Below, piece after piece: positions 11,667-23,922 of a DNA stretch of 64,000 nucleotides. Every line of letters starts with the position of its first letter. Position 1 is the first letter of the stretch. Location: the NCBI GenBank assembly GCA_003260075.1, contig QLIY01000462.1:58416-122415 (forward strand). The letters run 5' to 3'. The stretch comes from Phallusia mammillata (lineage: Eukaryota > Chordata > Ascidiacea > Phlebobranchia > Ascidiidae). A program made the translations under genes and the position numbers. Under the pieces are notes generated by a model. The model had not been told where the DNA came from, searched no databases, and saw nothing but the letters and a program-made list of their open reading frames with translations.

Positions 11667-12360
11667 AACATTGTGGCCCATTCTAATTTGAAACGTTGTT
11701 GATATTTTTGTAAACTGTAAAGGTAGCATGCAAGTCAATGGCTAAAAGCAATAGAATCGTTCTTGTATCCACGATACTTTTTTGCATTTCTGTTTCGAAA
11801 TACTGACTTGTCATGTCATTCACTACACGTAGTTTGAACGGCAACGTTTTTGCCACTTGTTTTACGCTTCGTTTAATCAGCCGCAAGCACAAGACGTGTT
11901 GCAGGTGCCCGCGCTGTTCTAGCTATCTTTTAGTTTGTTTCGCAATGTATGAGCCAGAAAACTTCAGTAACCTATTGTGTGTGTTAAAAGATTTTGCTTC
12001 CTGATGTTATCTCGGATATTTTGTTTCTGGCTAAAAGATATTTACAATAACTACTTGTCTTTATTGATTCTAGCTGGTTTAACTTGTCTTGTAATCTTAG
12101 ATATTATATTCTGTGGAGGAGTTTGCTGTAAGTTACTGATGTGCACTGATTGCAACTTATTTGGTATCAGGTGCTTTAGTTTGAAGTAACATTGATCGTT
12201 ATGTTTTCATTACCTGCAAGCTGTTCTGATTCGGCATTGAAATAAATGACCAAAGTACTTGAGAACAAATGTAGGAAAGCTATACAGCGCTTTTCATACC
12301 ATGTTAAACTACAACTTATTTTGTTATACTATTCTATACAAACATGTGGATTAGTTTGTC
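11667..12360 (+). repeat. RptA copy 2
   Basis: Same order of blocks as copy 1, from cattgtggcccattcta to tggattagtttgt. The acceptor-like ttctag at about 12068-12073 and the hydrophobic Cys-rich open segment (GLTCLVILDIIFCGGVCC...) to about 12189 are kept in frame despite a 6-nt length difference from copy 1. Its AATAAA at 12241-12246 is the first after the lectin stop codon. Confidence 0.75.
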
Positions 12361-12506
12361 TGCATGGACGCTTCAGGGCTCAGTATGAATGTATTCATCT
12401 TTCCTGATCAGTGGTCGAACTGGTGATCCCCTACTACGAAGCTGACATATACAACATACGAGGCAGGCAACGGTGCTTGTTATGTACTTTTCGGCAGGTT
12501 CACCAC

Positions 12507-12545
12507 TGAGCCTGTGTAGCTCATTTGGTAGAGCGCGTGTCCCAG
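12507..12545 (+). repeat. tRNA-like A-box, decayed SINE
   Basis: tagctcatttggtagagc (12517-12534) matches a tRNA A-box. The B-box is no longer recognisable. Homologous to 5446-5512. Confidence 0.55.
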
Positions 12546-13920
12546 GAAATACTTCAAGACGAGATGTCAGCACAATTGGGTGAACAATTTTTTTTTGGCT
12601 GTAGTTAAATGTTAAATTTCGGTTTAAAAAGGTATGTATTTTTTATGGAGGTAATTTTTTTGCACTTATTATTTCTACATATATTGGGTGCTACAAAAAG
12701 GCTGCAGGTTTTAGCTTACAGGATAAAAATTAATTAGAAAATCTTGGTTTGTTGTATTTATTCATAAAAAAGTAGTTAATTTTGTGGTGTTTTGTTTTCC
12801 ATTTTTTGCCAAAATGTGAAACACGGAATATAAATACAGTACCGGTTTTATCTTAAAATACACATTTTTACTGTGTTTTTTCTTTCTTTATATTTTTGCA
12901 AACTTGGTCATCTTAAACGTGAAATAATATTCACACCGACTAACTTCGCTTCATAAGTCACGTGATCTCCTCTCCGATGTCAAGCTGCTTAATTGCAACC
13001 AAAAATGGCATTTTGGCCACAAGAGTTACGATATTTCTTCTGCACACAGGTTAAACACTCACTTTACCCTAAGAAGCAAAGTAAGTTTATTCACTGATAG
13101 GAAAAAACATTAAGTGACTTTGGGCAGTTTACAAAACGTGTAAATAAAACCGTAACATAAAACTTCAGTTATCTTTGCTTTCAGACATTGTTTACGTGAT
13201 CACCTGCTTCGGACGTACTCGGGGAATGTACAATGTCTGCTCCTAAAACTTTTACATGAAGCCAAGGTTTAGCGATGAACATGAATTCCAAATATGTTGT
13301 TTGTTGGTGATTGTACCAACATATTTATTTCAATATCTAGCGCTGTTGCCTCATTACGCAGAACAGCAATGTCAAATGTGTGATTAATTGAGTTAAGAAA
13401 ATTTGTGATTGATAGATTTACTCACTTCCGTTGATAAGTTACTTACATTGATATATAGTTTGTCTGACATTTAGATTGCAAATTCACTACCCTGCACTTG
13501 ATCAACTGCGAAATGACAATTATATGGGATTCAAAAGTAGATCATAAGTTATAAAAAACTCCGAAGTAGGCCACATTTTACTAGTTCGGTTTTTCGTCAG
13601 ACGTGGGTCATTAACTCCATTCTCATCTTTTATGAATCGTTTTTATGTTGTTTCTTCGTATCTAAGCAGTATTAAGGAGTTGGCGTCTAAATATTGTTAG
13701 CTATAAATTGGTTTCAGGCGATTGTTATATTACTTGTTTTGCGAAATGTCTCCAAAATGATATAGTTGTTCAAATCCGAATTTAGTTAACCTATTTATTT
13801 TGTTAACGAACTGTTCATGTGACCAAGTTTTTTGGAAAGATATTGGCGAGATACATTAAGACATGAGCTCTGTTTCATATTTTAAATAGGACTTACATTT
13901 GTGTCAGTTTAAGACTACAG
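12546..13920. promoter_or_regulatory. Duplicated upstream region with possible 5' exon
   Basis: Colinear with the region upstream of the 25713 gene (about 24100-24950). Conserved between the two: TATAAATA at 12829-12836 and 24431-24438, an AAAATGGC block (about 13002 and 24606), a donor-like AAGAAGCAA/gt(a)agtt or gtatgt (about 13081 and 24686) and an acceptor-like tttgctttcag (about 13184 and 24799). I infer a non-coding 5' exon spliced toward the actacag acceptor next to the ATG; transcript data are lacking. Confidence 0.35.
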
Positions 13921-13930
13921 AATTTTCATA

Positions 13931-16915
13931 ATGGATAAGGCACTGAATTGGGTCATTGGTTTTTACGTTTTGCTGTTGCGGATTTTATCGTATTTTCAAG
14001 GAAGTGTATCCCCGCAAGGTACAACAAAAACAAGTAACGCTGTTCCTTTTCATATTTTTATTATGAAAAATTCTTTTCATATTGTATTATTTTCGTATTT
14101 CTACTATTGCAACATCAGTTAGCCTAATGTTTAAACTTTGGGATATTTTGCATCCCAGAAATACTGGTATTTTTTGTTCAGAATATGTAAAATCGCAATA
14201 TAAACTAGTTTTTCATGACGTTAAAATGACGTTCAGAAGACTATGTTACTGTCCAATTTGTTGTGTTTGTTATTTGTTTTACAATTCATTCTTAATCTCG
14301 CTTCTAGGTTCGTATGCAATTAAGGTCTCTTCGATATACTTGTGTTTGTCTTTATTATTAGTTTCACTTCTTTGGTTGTCTATGACTTTGCTGTTTTATT
14401 TTGTTTTGTTGCAAACCTTTTTGCGTTTTTTAATCTATACCTCTGTTACGTCATATACGAGTAATTGTTTATTCAAAGAACCATTAGTAAGAATCCATCC
14501 ATTAGTTGATCGTTTTGACTGACTTACACTAGACACTAAACTGTCGGATTTAAAACACTCCATCACAAAAGTAATTTGTCCCGGCGGCTGTTGGATGCAA
14601 CATTCAGATTTATGTGGGACTGACGACTACGCCAGCGGTCCTCTGTGTCTTGCTGCGATGGACGCTGGACTTATAGACAGTGAGTCGTCTCATTTGATCG
14701 CTGTGTTGCCCACAGTGAACCCGTACATTGTCTTACAACTCTAAAACACATGCAAAGTTTGTGTTAAGTAGTGTGTTTTTTGTCGTGTTTATCTTACATT
14801 TGCTTTACAACAAATACAACGTTGATTAGTGTTAAAACTATGTTTTAGTGGAAGGAGGATATTTTGAAGTGTTTCAAAGCGACCCACTTTCCAAGTATGA
14901 AGGCACAACAAGATTTGGCGTAATCAGCGAATCATGTGATTCTGCATCAAATACATATTCATTTCAAAGTAAGATTTCTCATATCATTACAAGGCAAACA
15001 CCATAATTAGTTTGCTTGTGCGTATAGTGAAATTTTTTCAATCACTCATGTGGTTTGCCCTTCCGGTTGTCGTTCCAACTACGTGTGTGGGACAAACCTG
15101 TACAACAGAAATTCGTCTGTGTGTGCGTCTGCTATTAATGCAGGGGTTTTAACTGGTTTGTAGATTATTTTTTGTTTGTTTTCAAAAAAATAAACTTCAT
15201 TTTGTTTTCAGATAAGGGAGGTACGGTGACCTTTTACTTGCGTGAAAGTAAAGTAACGCAGTCATGTGGAATTTTGCGCAGTTCTTTTAACTTTGTTGGT
15301 ATGTTTTTGTAGATTTTATTTTTATTAACAAAGCATTAATAATATTATTGAGTGGCTTACTACACAACGCTACAATACTAAGTTTCACAAAGCAGTTAAA
15401 CTCACAATCCTATTGCTTCAATTTTTCAGAGGAAGAAATTGCTTTCGAAGCTGTCAAAACGAAGGTCAATGTTTGTCGGGAATCAATGCAGGATTCTGTT
15501 CCTGTCTACCAGGGACCAAAGGAGAGGACTGTAAAATTGGTAAGTAAAGTAGTTCAGTGCTGCACGCAGATTTTAAGCACGAGAGAAACGTTTATTTAGA
15601 TATCGACGAATGCACGACTATAACCCCCCCCCCCCACCAACACGCAACTTGTATCAACACAGTGGGTAGTTTCCAATGTTCATGCGACGCAAACTACACA
15701 GGGAATGGAAGGCAATGCAGTAAGCGTGTTTTTTGGTCCGTTTAGCATTCATTTCATACTGATTACTTCATACTTTTAGCACCAAATTTTTGCGCCTCCA
15801 GTCCTGGTCTTTGTCAGAACAGTGCTGGGACATGTGCAGATACCAGCACTAGATACAGATGTTCTTGCACTGTCTGGTACACAGGAAACAACTGTGAGGC
15901 AGGTATTCTTTGAAGTTACATTTTATGCGTCTGTTATACATATATTTTACTTGGTTTATATTGAGGTAAAACAAATTGGAAAACTTTTTTTTGCATTTAT
16001 TTATCTTGGTTTCGATTCAATATAGCATGTCCTGCAAATTTTGTGATTTACTTTGCCTATTACGGTTACTTCTACTTCTATCCATTTTCATTTGGCAGTC
16101 AGTCAAGATCATATATTGACAACCACTGCAATGACCTGGGCCGACTCAAGATCTTATTGTCAGTCAATCGGTGGAGATCTCGCCACTTGGGGCATGAGAG
16201 ACGCGTCGATTCGCAAGTAAGTTTCACAAAATATCGAGTAGGAACTTGACCGAACGATCTTAAGCGCCAACGACCGATATACTGGCTTAAAAACCTGACT
16301 GGGATGCGTATTTGGAAGCGTCTTGGGTTCGAATCTTTTGAAAAACAGCGGGAAACCTAGAAATTCGATATTTTTTAGCTCTTTACCATCGCCAACGCAT
16401 TTGGCGATCTTTTCTTTGCCTTGGAATTACCCAACTGGTCTGAATCCAGCAACACGTTGTAAAGCTTATACGCGACTTGTGGATATACGTCGCTCTTAGG
16501 CGACTAAAAACATATTAGAAATTGACTGACATTCGATCTTATATTTTATGCCAATCCCTGATTTTTTAAGCTTGAGCTATTAAACGCAACTTGATCAAAT
16601 AGAAACGTTGTTTTCCTATAAGTTCAGGAATATAATCTTATAGTCATTTGTTAGCTCGACTATCGAGAATTTGTTACGCCCCGGTCCCGATGCCAACTAC
16701 TAGATCGGTTTATCCGACATCGAGCAGGAAGGAGTTTGGAAATATGTTGACGGCGTTGCCATGACAACCGATAACACTGATTTTGCGAATGGCGAACCGA
16801 ACAACGGGAGCCCCGATCAGGATTGTGCTCAATTGTGGCAGTACGTGAATTATCAGATGGACGACCATGTTTGTGGTGAAAGCTTATTCGCAATCTGTGA
16901 AAGAATCTTGAATTA
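13931..16915 (+). pseudogene. Pseudogene of LCCL-EGF-C-type lectin
   Basis: Ten exons: 13931-14018 (signal peptide [20 protein letters not shown]), 14533-14679 and 14849-14968 (LCCL 1), 15028-15155 and 15212-15298 (LCCL 2), 15430-15539 (EGF-like), 15600-15719 (Ca-EGF), 15780-15902 (EGF), 16099-16216 and 16655-16915 (CTLD). Lesions: about 240 nt deleted across the exon 2 acceptor, removing the first LCCL Cys; a 22-nt deletion in 15028-15155; a 1-nt deletion in 15430-15539; 12 C in 15600-15719 replacing the Asn-Cys of the repeat in frame; the Trp codon of WIGL is TAG at 16701-16703; the normal TAA stop is TAT, so the frame runs on to 17093. Several independent lesions make it non-functional. 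It is closest to the 7587 and 25713 genes. Confidence 0.9.
15624..15635 (+). repeat. Poly-C tract (12 C) inside a Ca-EGF exon
   Basis: Part of a 15-nt block that replaces exactly 15 nt of the intact repeat, so the exon keeps 120 nt and its frame but loses one disulfide Cys. Confidence 0.85.
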
Positions 16916-17021
16916 TCGGTACAAAAGCAACAAGCTCCCCCCGTATAGCACCGACATGGAAAATCATTATGTGTATATATTACCAAGTGCTATAACATTG
17001 CATGGTGTAGCATATAACACC

Positions 17022-17168
17022 AGGCCTATTGAAGGTGTTATACCAAATCAGCCGGTCACCAAGCATTCGCCCACATGGCAAGGTGTAGGCTAGAAAATCT
17101 ATCCTGTGGTGGGATTCGAACCCGGGACAGAAAACTGGTTGATTCGGTAGAACGCCTTCGATAGGCCT
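17022..17168. repeat. Fold-back element with tRNA-like core, copy 2
   Basis: Left arm aggcctattgaaggtg and right arm cgccttcgataggcct are inverted repeats; between them lies gtgggattcgaacccggg, an inverted B-box. Same family and same relative position (3' flank) as 11435-11570. Confidence 0.75.
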
Positions 17169-17577
17169 GGCGACGTGAGCGCTGGGCTGCATCGACGTTT
17201 CAGGGCTGATCTCAGCTGGTTGTTCGTCATTTCCACTTGCAGCAACCAAGATTTACACGCACAGTTGATGTTCTTACGTCATCTAAGTTTCCTGCTTGTT
17301 TAGAGCTTTCTGGATGTATGACACAGCGTCCAGTTCACGGTTTTAATAACATTTTTAGTGTGTCGGTGTAAGTTCTCTTGGTTGGTTTATAATCCGTTTT
17401 AGCTCAAGCAGATTTATAGAGTTTTATAAATTATGTCTGTCCTACAGTCACAATTAAACGGTAACAATACCCCTATTACCCTTTACTATATTGTTTAACC
17501 ACATCGAATTAATACGTGACTCTACAAAGAACAGTAAGCACTTGCTGCAAAGGTTTATTATGTAGCTACATCTTTTG

Positions 17578-18330
17578 AACATTGTGTCCCATTCTAATTT
17601 AGAACGTTGTTATTTTTTTGGGCAATTTGTAAAAGGTAGCATGCAAGTCATGGTTGAAAGCAATAAAATTGTTTTGTATTCACGATACTTTTGTATCATT
17701 TTGTATGTTTTTGTGTCCACGAAATACTGACTCATCTCTGGGGCATATTGTAATTTATCGGTTCGTAAATCATATTGTAATTTTATCGGTTCATTCACTG
17801 CACGCAGTTTGAACGGCAGCGTTTTTGCCAATTGATTCGGTTTGTGGCAAACTAGTTTTATATTTCGTTTAATCAGCCGCAAGCACAATTTGGGCCGCAG
17901 GTGCCCGCGCTGTTCTAGCTAACTGTTGGTTTGTTTCGCAATGAGACAGAGAACTGCAGTAACCTCTTGTGTGTGTTAAAACGATTTGCTTCCAGATGTC
18001 ATCTCAGATATTTTGTTTTTGGCTAAAAAGTAAGCTACAATAACCACTTGTCTTTATTGATTCTAGCTGGTTTAGCTTTGTGGTCTTGTAATATTAGATA
18101 TTATGTTCTGTGGAGGAGTATACTGTAACTTACTGCTTTAGTCTTGATGGATGTGATTTTGGTCGTTATGTTTTCATTACCTGCAAGCTGATCTGATTCG
18201 GCATGGAAATAAATGACCACTTGAGAACAAAGGTCGGAAAGCTAAACAACACTTAACATGTGGCATGTTAAACTACAACTTATTTTGTAATACAATTTTA
18301 CAAACAATTGGATTAGTTGTTTAACATTTA
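17578..18330 (+). repeat. RptA copy 3
   Basis: Contains the gcatgcaagtcat, cagccgcaagcacaa, agctggtttag and catggaaataaatgacc blocks. The Cys-rich open segment seen in copies 1 and 2 is frameshifted here. Confidence 0.75.
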
Positions 18331-19201
18331 TAACAGGCAAGATTATATTAATTGATTTATCGCATTGACTTTTTGTAATGTCCAGCATTCGAATGTGGAA
18401 GCAGGTTTTTTTTATACAATCTGGTATAAGCCTGTGGGAATGCTTGGGAGAACGGCTTCAATGGGCCTGGTTGATACAAATAAAACAGTGATTGATTAAG
18501 CAGAGACATTGAAGACAAGTAATTGCGTCACTTCCTTATGAGCTGTATCACAAATTCTCACTTACCTGTCTTCCGTTACTTTTCTTACTACCGTTAGGCA
18601 AACAGTATGTGCGAATGTTGTCAAACATACGGTCTTAAGACGATTTGGCCTGGCCTGATATTACCACGTTCGACTGGGAGCAAGAATTCATTATTATTTT
18701 GTAGCTGCTCTTCTGCAAACAAGCACTTAACTAAGCTGTTTCCAGCGGAACTAGTCATTATTCCATCATTATATCGGCTACTTAAAAATATCTGACAGAT
18801 TTACATGCATGCATGTGATATGCCAACATGTACAGCATATAGGGTTGTTTAGTTAAGGAACACTGTGATATTTCCAGCTGGTTTAACTAGAAAGTAGGAG
18901 TGAGGTATGGGGAGGCTAAATTGGTTTTCTAAGTTTTCCATAAAGATGTGGAATTTTTGTTTTTAAATACATGGAAATTTGTGACAAAAAATTCTAATAT
19001 AATGCCCACAACTTTCTTTATTTGTAGTCGCTTACAGTTTACATGTCTGAACCTATAATGTATGTTAGAATAGTTTATTTGTTATTGCAAGAAAGTAAGT
19101 CATAAAAAACAGTAGGTATGCTTTCAAAACTTATTCAATATGTTATAATTAGGTGTATTTAAAACAGTTGTGGTTACCACACCTGGAACTTGAAGTGCAT
19201 A
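18331..19201. other. Spacer, no gene
   Basis: About 18430-18600 is homologous to 20660-20830 (gaacggcttcaatgggcctgg through ttctcacttacctgtcttcc), a dispersed repeat also linked to the fold-back elements. The remainder is unrecognised AT-rich sequence. Confidence 0.5.
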
Positions 19202-22200
19202 ATGCCTGCACCGACATATCGAACTATTGCATGTTTTATTTTCCTGATGAATGTGCTGCATTTTCAGAGATGTGCCTCAATGCAAGGTAAACTCCAACAA
19301 AGCAAAATGATCCATTTATGTATTTGAACTGTTTATTAAAATTTGCAGTACCTTATATATTAGTAGCCTATGTCGTAGTCCCTTATACCTAGTAATGGTT
19401 GACATTCCATTGCATAATGTAAGATTTTAACGTGTTTATCATTTTGTATTGTAGTCGCTGAATATGTTAAATATACCTCTGCTGTTCCAACGGGCCCAAT
19501 TTTACACCCTAATCCAAATTAGACCAAAAAGGCAAGGCGCAAATTAGAAAAATCTTGCCTGCTTATTTGGCATAGCGCGAGTCCCGCAAAAACTCCTATC
19601 GTGGGTTCAAATGAGAGATGTGGCTAATTTTGGCTTCGGTCGAAACCGGATATTCGGCAGTTTTGCCGAAAAACGTCGTTGCGTCGGCCATGGTTGCCAG
19701 CCTGTCAATGAATTTTGACTTTTTGTGTGGATTTGAAAAAACGACATTGTTGTAAAAATAATAATAATTGACGCAAATTTAGTTAAAAGAGCTACGCCGG
19801 GCCGGGGTATTACAAGTGTGTGAAGTAGATATACAGAGCAGGAATGGCAAACATTGGTCACCCCACGTCATGAGGTTACCTCAGGTCAACAGATGGCGTG
19901 ATCGTTACAATAGCTACTGTGGCGTCACACGTGGATATTAGCGCTTCAGGTATTCCTTTTTTTAACTTTTGCAGCCAAATGCGATTTGTGCCGTTGCCAT
20001 TGAGAAATGCAGGTTGAACTGATGTAAATGTTGACATTTCGTCCCAGGCGTAGTTACAAAAGAGTTTAATGTGCCTTATTAGGCAGAAAAGACACGTATT
20101 AAGCTTTAAAATTGTTTTCGTAAAAGATTTGGTTTGGGCCGAATAATTTGTTAAAAGCGTAATACGTGTCTTTTGTGTCTTTTCCGAATCCTTCCCGTAA
20201 AAATAGCCGATTCGGCGAATTAATTCGGCAAACCGAATATTCGGTGCATCTCTAGTTCAAATCCCACCGCAGGATAGATTTTTCTAGCCTACACCTTGCC
20301 ATATGGTAGGCCTACCATACGTCCTCTTTTTGAAAGGACATGCCCTCCTTTTTACAAAACCCAAGTTGTCTAAATATCAATGGTGCAGTTATGCGTTTAA
20401 AAACAGCTCAGAACTACATCTTCAGCTTATATTTGAAAGAAATGTGGGTGAATTTTACATAGCACTTTAGTGAAAATATAACCTTAGTTTATTTTGATTA
20501 ACGCTAAACTTCATATTGGACCAATTGACTGCCAAAAAACGTCTAATATCTTTTGCTCTTGTTATTGGGCCCAAAAAAGCTTTTCATGTTTTTTTTAACA
20601 ATGTGTCCTCATTTTTGTTGATGAAAATATCGTAGGCCTACCATATGGAAATGCTTGAGAGAACGGCTTGATTCGGTATAACGCCTTGCCTTTAATGGGC
20701 CTGGTCGAAACAGTAAAACAGTGATTGATTAAGCAGAGACACTGCAGAGAAGTAATCACGTCACTTCCCCATGTATCACGAATTCTCACTTACCTGTCTT
20801 CCGTCACTTTTCGTGCTACCCTTGACGCTTTTAGTTTTGACAGCATGTGTTTTCAACCGATATTACGTTTCTCTAAAAGTTGCATCATGATTACTGTGCC
20901 AACGACGTAGACTTACCTACTTGATACCTATTACTGATATTCCCCTTTATTTGTCAATGAAGACCTAAAGTATTGTAAATATTTTAACATAGAGTAGCGT
21001 GTGTATTGGTTTTCTGACCAACAACTTTTTTTGGGAAAAACATCTCCTGCACAAAACCAAACCAGGTCCATTAAACAATCTCTATTTGACGATTTTATTT
21101 TATATGTAGCCACTTGCGACACAAAATTGTCGGATTTGAAACACTCGATCGCAAAAGTGATTTGTCCCGGCGGCTGTTGGATGCAACATTCAGATTTATG
21201 TGGGACTGACGACTACGCCAGAGGTCCCCTGTGTCTTGCTGCGATGCACGCTGGACTGATAGACCGTAAGTCGATGCTTTTTATCAAGTGTATTGTGATC
21301 TTCCTAAATTTTGCCGCCACAATACAGTTTTGTTGTTGGTGGTAGTGTGAAAGTTTGCTTGGTGCTGTGTATTATCATCATTTGGAACACCAGTTTGGTG
21401 TTTTAACTTAAAGCGTTTTGTCAAGATTAAATTTCGAAACTGAAGGACAAAGCGTTTTTTGACACTCTTTTAGATTTTAAAAACTTTGTTACAATTATCA
21501 CGTTTAGAAGACGGAGGATATTTCGAGGTGTTTAAAAGTGATCCTCTGCCCAAGTACGAAGGCACCTCCAGATACGGCGTGGTCAGCGAAACGTGCTTTT
21601 CTGCTTTATTCACCTACTCTTTTCAAAGTGAGACAAGTTCGTTCATTGTTACATAAATAGCAAACTCATTTGTTGTCGTGAAATACAGCACACTGTTGAT
21701 TTAAGTGAGACGTTTTCGTTAACTGCTAAGCAAATCACAAAACGCATCTGTTGTTTGTAGTGAAATGCAGCACAAAGGGAAACCCGGAATTTTCTGTCAC
21801 TGATGTCGATTGTCCTTCAGGTTGTCGTTCCACCTACGTGTGTGGGACAAACCTGTACAACGGCAATTCGTCTGTTTGTGTGGCGGCTATTCACTCAGGG
21901 GCTTTAAAAGGTTTGTTAATAACACAACTACATTTAAATACAACAAACAGCATTGTATTTATTTGCAGAAAACGGAGGCGCGATTACATTTTATTCTCAT
22001 GAAGGCCAAACTTCGTACAACGGTTCAACCAAAAACGGCGTTTCCAGTCAGTCATGCGACACTTTCCTAAGATCCTTTTCGTTTACCAGTAAGTGTGTTA
22101 ACCTGGCCAAATTTGCTTGTTCGTTTAGTTAGTATGACTGACTTTTCAGGAAGCAACGATTGTTTTCGGAATTGTCAAAACGAAGGTAAATGCTTGTCAG

Positions 22201-23661
22201 GAATCAATGCCGAGTTTTGCTCTTGCGCGGGCGGAACAGAGGGGGAAGATTGTGGAATTGGTGAGAAAAATCCCTTTCATCGAGCCCAAGTTGAGATATT
22301 CAGCATACGTATTACTTACAAGTATTACTGTATTAGACATCGACGAATGTACGAGTGGGACACACGACTGTCATCAACACGCAACTTGTATCAACACTGT
22401 GGGGAGTTTCGAATGTTCTTGCAACGCAAATTATACAGGAAACGGAAATCAGTGTGGTAAGTTGAACTGATGAAAGAACCATTATTTTCAACCAGTTTAT
22501 GCTCTGTACTATGTATATGGACATTACCAAATTCAAAAACTTCAGAGACCAACTTTTGCTCTGCAAACGTCGACCTTTGCAAGCATAACGGGACCTGCTT
22601 TAACACCGCTACAAGATACAATTGCTCTTGCAATCTTTTTTACACAGGGGAGCATTGTGAGAAAGGTGACTAAAATTAAAACAAAAACGTTTTGTTGGAT
22701 AGTTACGCAATTAACCTCATGCTTTTAGTGCTTGTTGACCACGTGATTATGACCACGGAAAGAAATTGGGCAGATGCGAGGGAATATTGCCAGTCAATTG
22801 GTGGAGATTTGGCGACCTGGGGAATGAGAAACGCAACTGTTCGCAAGTATGTAACATACTCATATTTAAGGCTTGGCCGAACCGAGCCAGAACCCGAGCT
22901 CTCAGTACCGAGCATCGCCGGTGCTCGGCCGAGCAGTGGAACTAACTGATCCGAGCTTTAAATTGCATATTTAGGCCCTGCTAGCAACTAGTGTTTCAAA
23001 AACAACAATTCAAGAACAAAAATGACTGTATTTTTATGTGCGTTAGATGGTAAAAAACGCGTACTTCTGGGGCCTGGACAGTTTAATACATCGCTGGTAA
23101 TTGGCAAACTACAAAACTAACTTGCAGCTGGGAATGTTCGTGACGTCACAATGCACCGAGCGTTAACTTTAGATGCTCGATGCTCGACCAAACAGAACAT
23201 TTTCAGTTTTGGCCCATCCCTACTAATATTGATCAGGGCAGAACTTGATATTTTTCGTAAAATTAACCTTAACTGAATTTATTAATTAAAAACAGCCTCA
23301 AACCAATTACGACCAAAAGTATACAAAATCTTTCGGACGCATGCAATAATCAATTCCTTTCGGTGACCAAATTTCTATCGTTTATATCTTAAGCTGGATT
23401 GTCACAAATTTACTCCAAACGCGACCTGCTGCAGACTACTGGGTTGGTTTGGACGACATTGAACATGAAGGAGTTTGGAATTACATTGATGGTTTTCCGG
23501 TGACAGAAAACAATACTGATTTCAATACTGGAGAGCCAAACAATATTGGTGGTCCCGGTCTTTATAATGCCGACTGCGGTCATTTGAATCAAATATATAC
23601 TTACAAGATGGATGATCATGATTGTCAACGTAACCAGTCTGCAATATGTGAACGATTCTAG
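19202..23661 (+). CDS. Secreted LCCL-LCCL-EGF-C-type lectin (intact)
   Basis: Ten exons joining to 456 codons including the stop: 19202-19286 (signal peptide MPAPTYRTIACFIFLMNVLH..), 21110-21265 and 21508-21627 (LCCL 1), 21761-21910 and 21969-22088 (LCCL 2, full length with YNGSTKNGV), 22150-22260 (EGF-like), 22337-22456 (Ca-EGF), 22546-22665 (EGF), 22729-22846 and 23394-23661 (CTLD, stop TAG). The first exon was chosen because it is a hydrophobic leader ending in a phase-1 gtaaac donor that fits the acceptor at 21110. The CTLD has GEPNN and MDD. It is the only undamaged member of the plus array. Its EGF (FCSANVDLC), CTLD-1 (WGMRNATVR, donor gtatgtaac) and CTLD-2 ([11 protein letters not shown]) match the membrane-type lectins better than its plus-strand neighbours. 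Intron 1 holds a split SINE, intron 9 a hAT MITE. Confidence 0.85.
19613..20254. mobile_element. hAT-like element, 642 bp, inside a SINE
   Basis: Perfect 8-bp target duplication gttcaaat at 19605-19612 and 20255-20262. Ends GAGAGATG and GCATCTCTA, with CCGAATATTCGG near the right end. The target site is the B-box of a tRNA-like repeat: its upstream part (gcatagcgcgagtcccgc) is at about 19570 and its downstream part (cccaccgcaggatag) at 20262. Confidence 0.8.
22867..23222. mobile_element. hAT-like MITE, 356 bp
   Basis: Lies in the CTLD intron of the 19202 gene. Flanks ctcatatt (22859-22866) and ctaatatt (23223-23230) are a 7/8 target duplication; the ends TAAGGCTTGGCCGAA and TTTTGGCCCATCCCTA are imperfect inverted repeats. 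Confidence 0.7.
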
Positions 23662-23916
23662 TCATTTGGTTGTCAATAGCTTCGTTTTATTTAAAAATTC
23701 ATGTTTGGCACAAAATTGGCTGTGCAGCATTTGGTTGAATTGCTGTCATTTATGTGAAATCGTGCTTCGAATTCAACATTTATGTGTTGGTTTTGCCCCT
23801 CATGTGTTTTGTGGCAACTTGAACGATTACTTGTGCGTAAATTTGCGTCAGTCCTTGGTTTAATTATATCAATGTATTTTTAACATTCTGTGAGCGATTG
23901 TTGCCTTCAGATCACA

Positions 23917-23922
23917 AATAAA
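23917..23922 (+). terminator. Polyadenylation signal AATAAA
   Basis: About 255 nt after the TAG stop of the intact secreted lectin; a second AATAAA lies at 23952-23957. Confidence 0.65.

Noticed and set aside
14082-14522. 146-codon hydrophobic frame
   Set aside because: Lies in intron 1 of a pseudogene and is not preserved in the homologous introns of the 7587 and 25713 genes.
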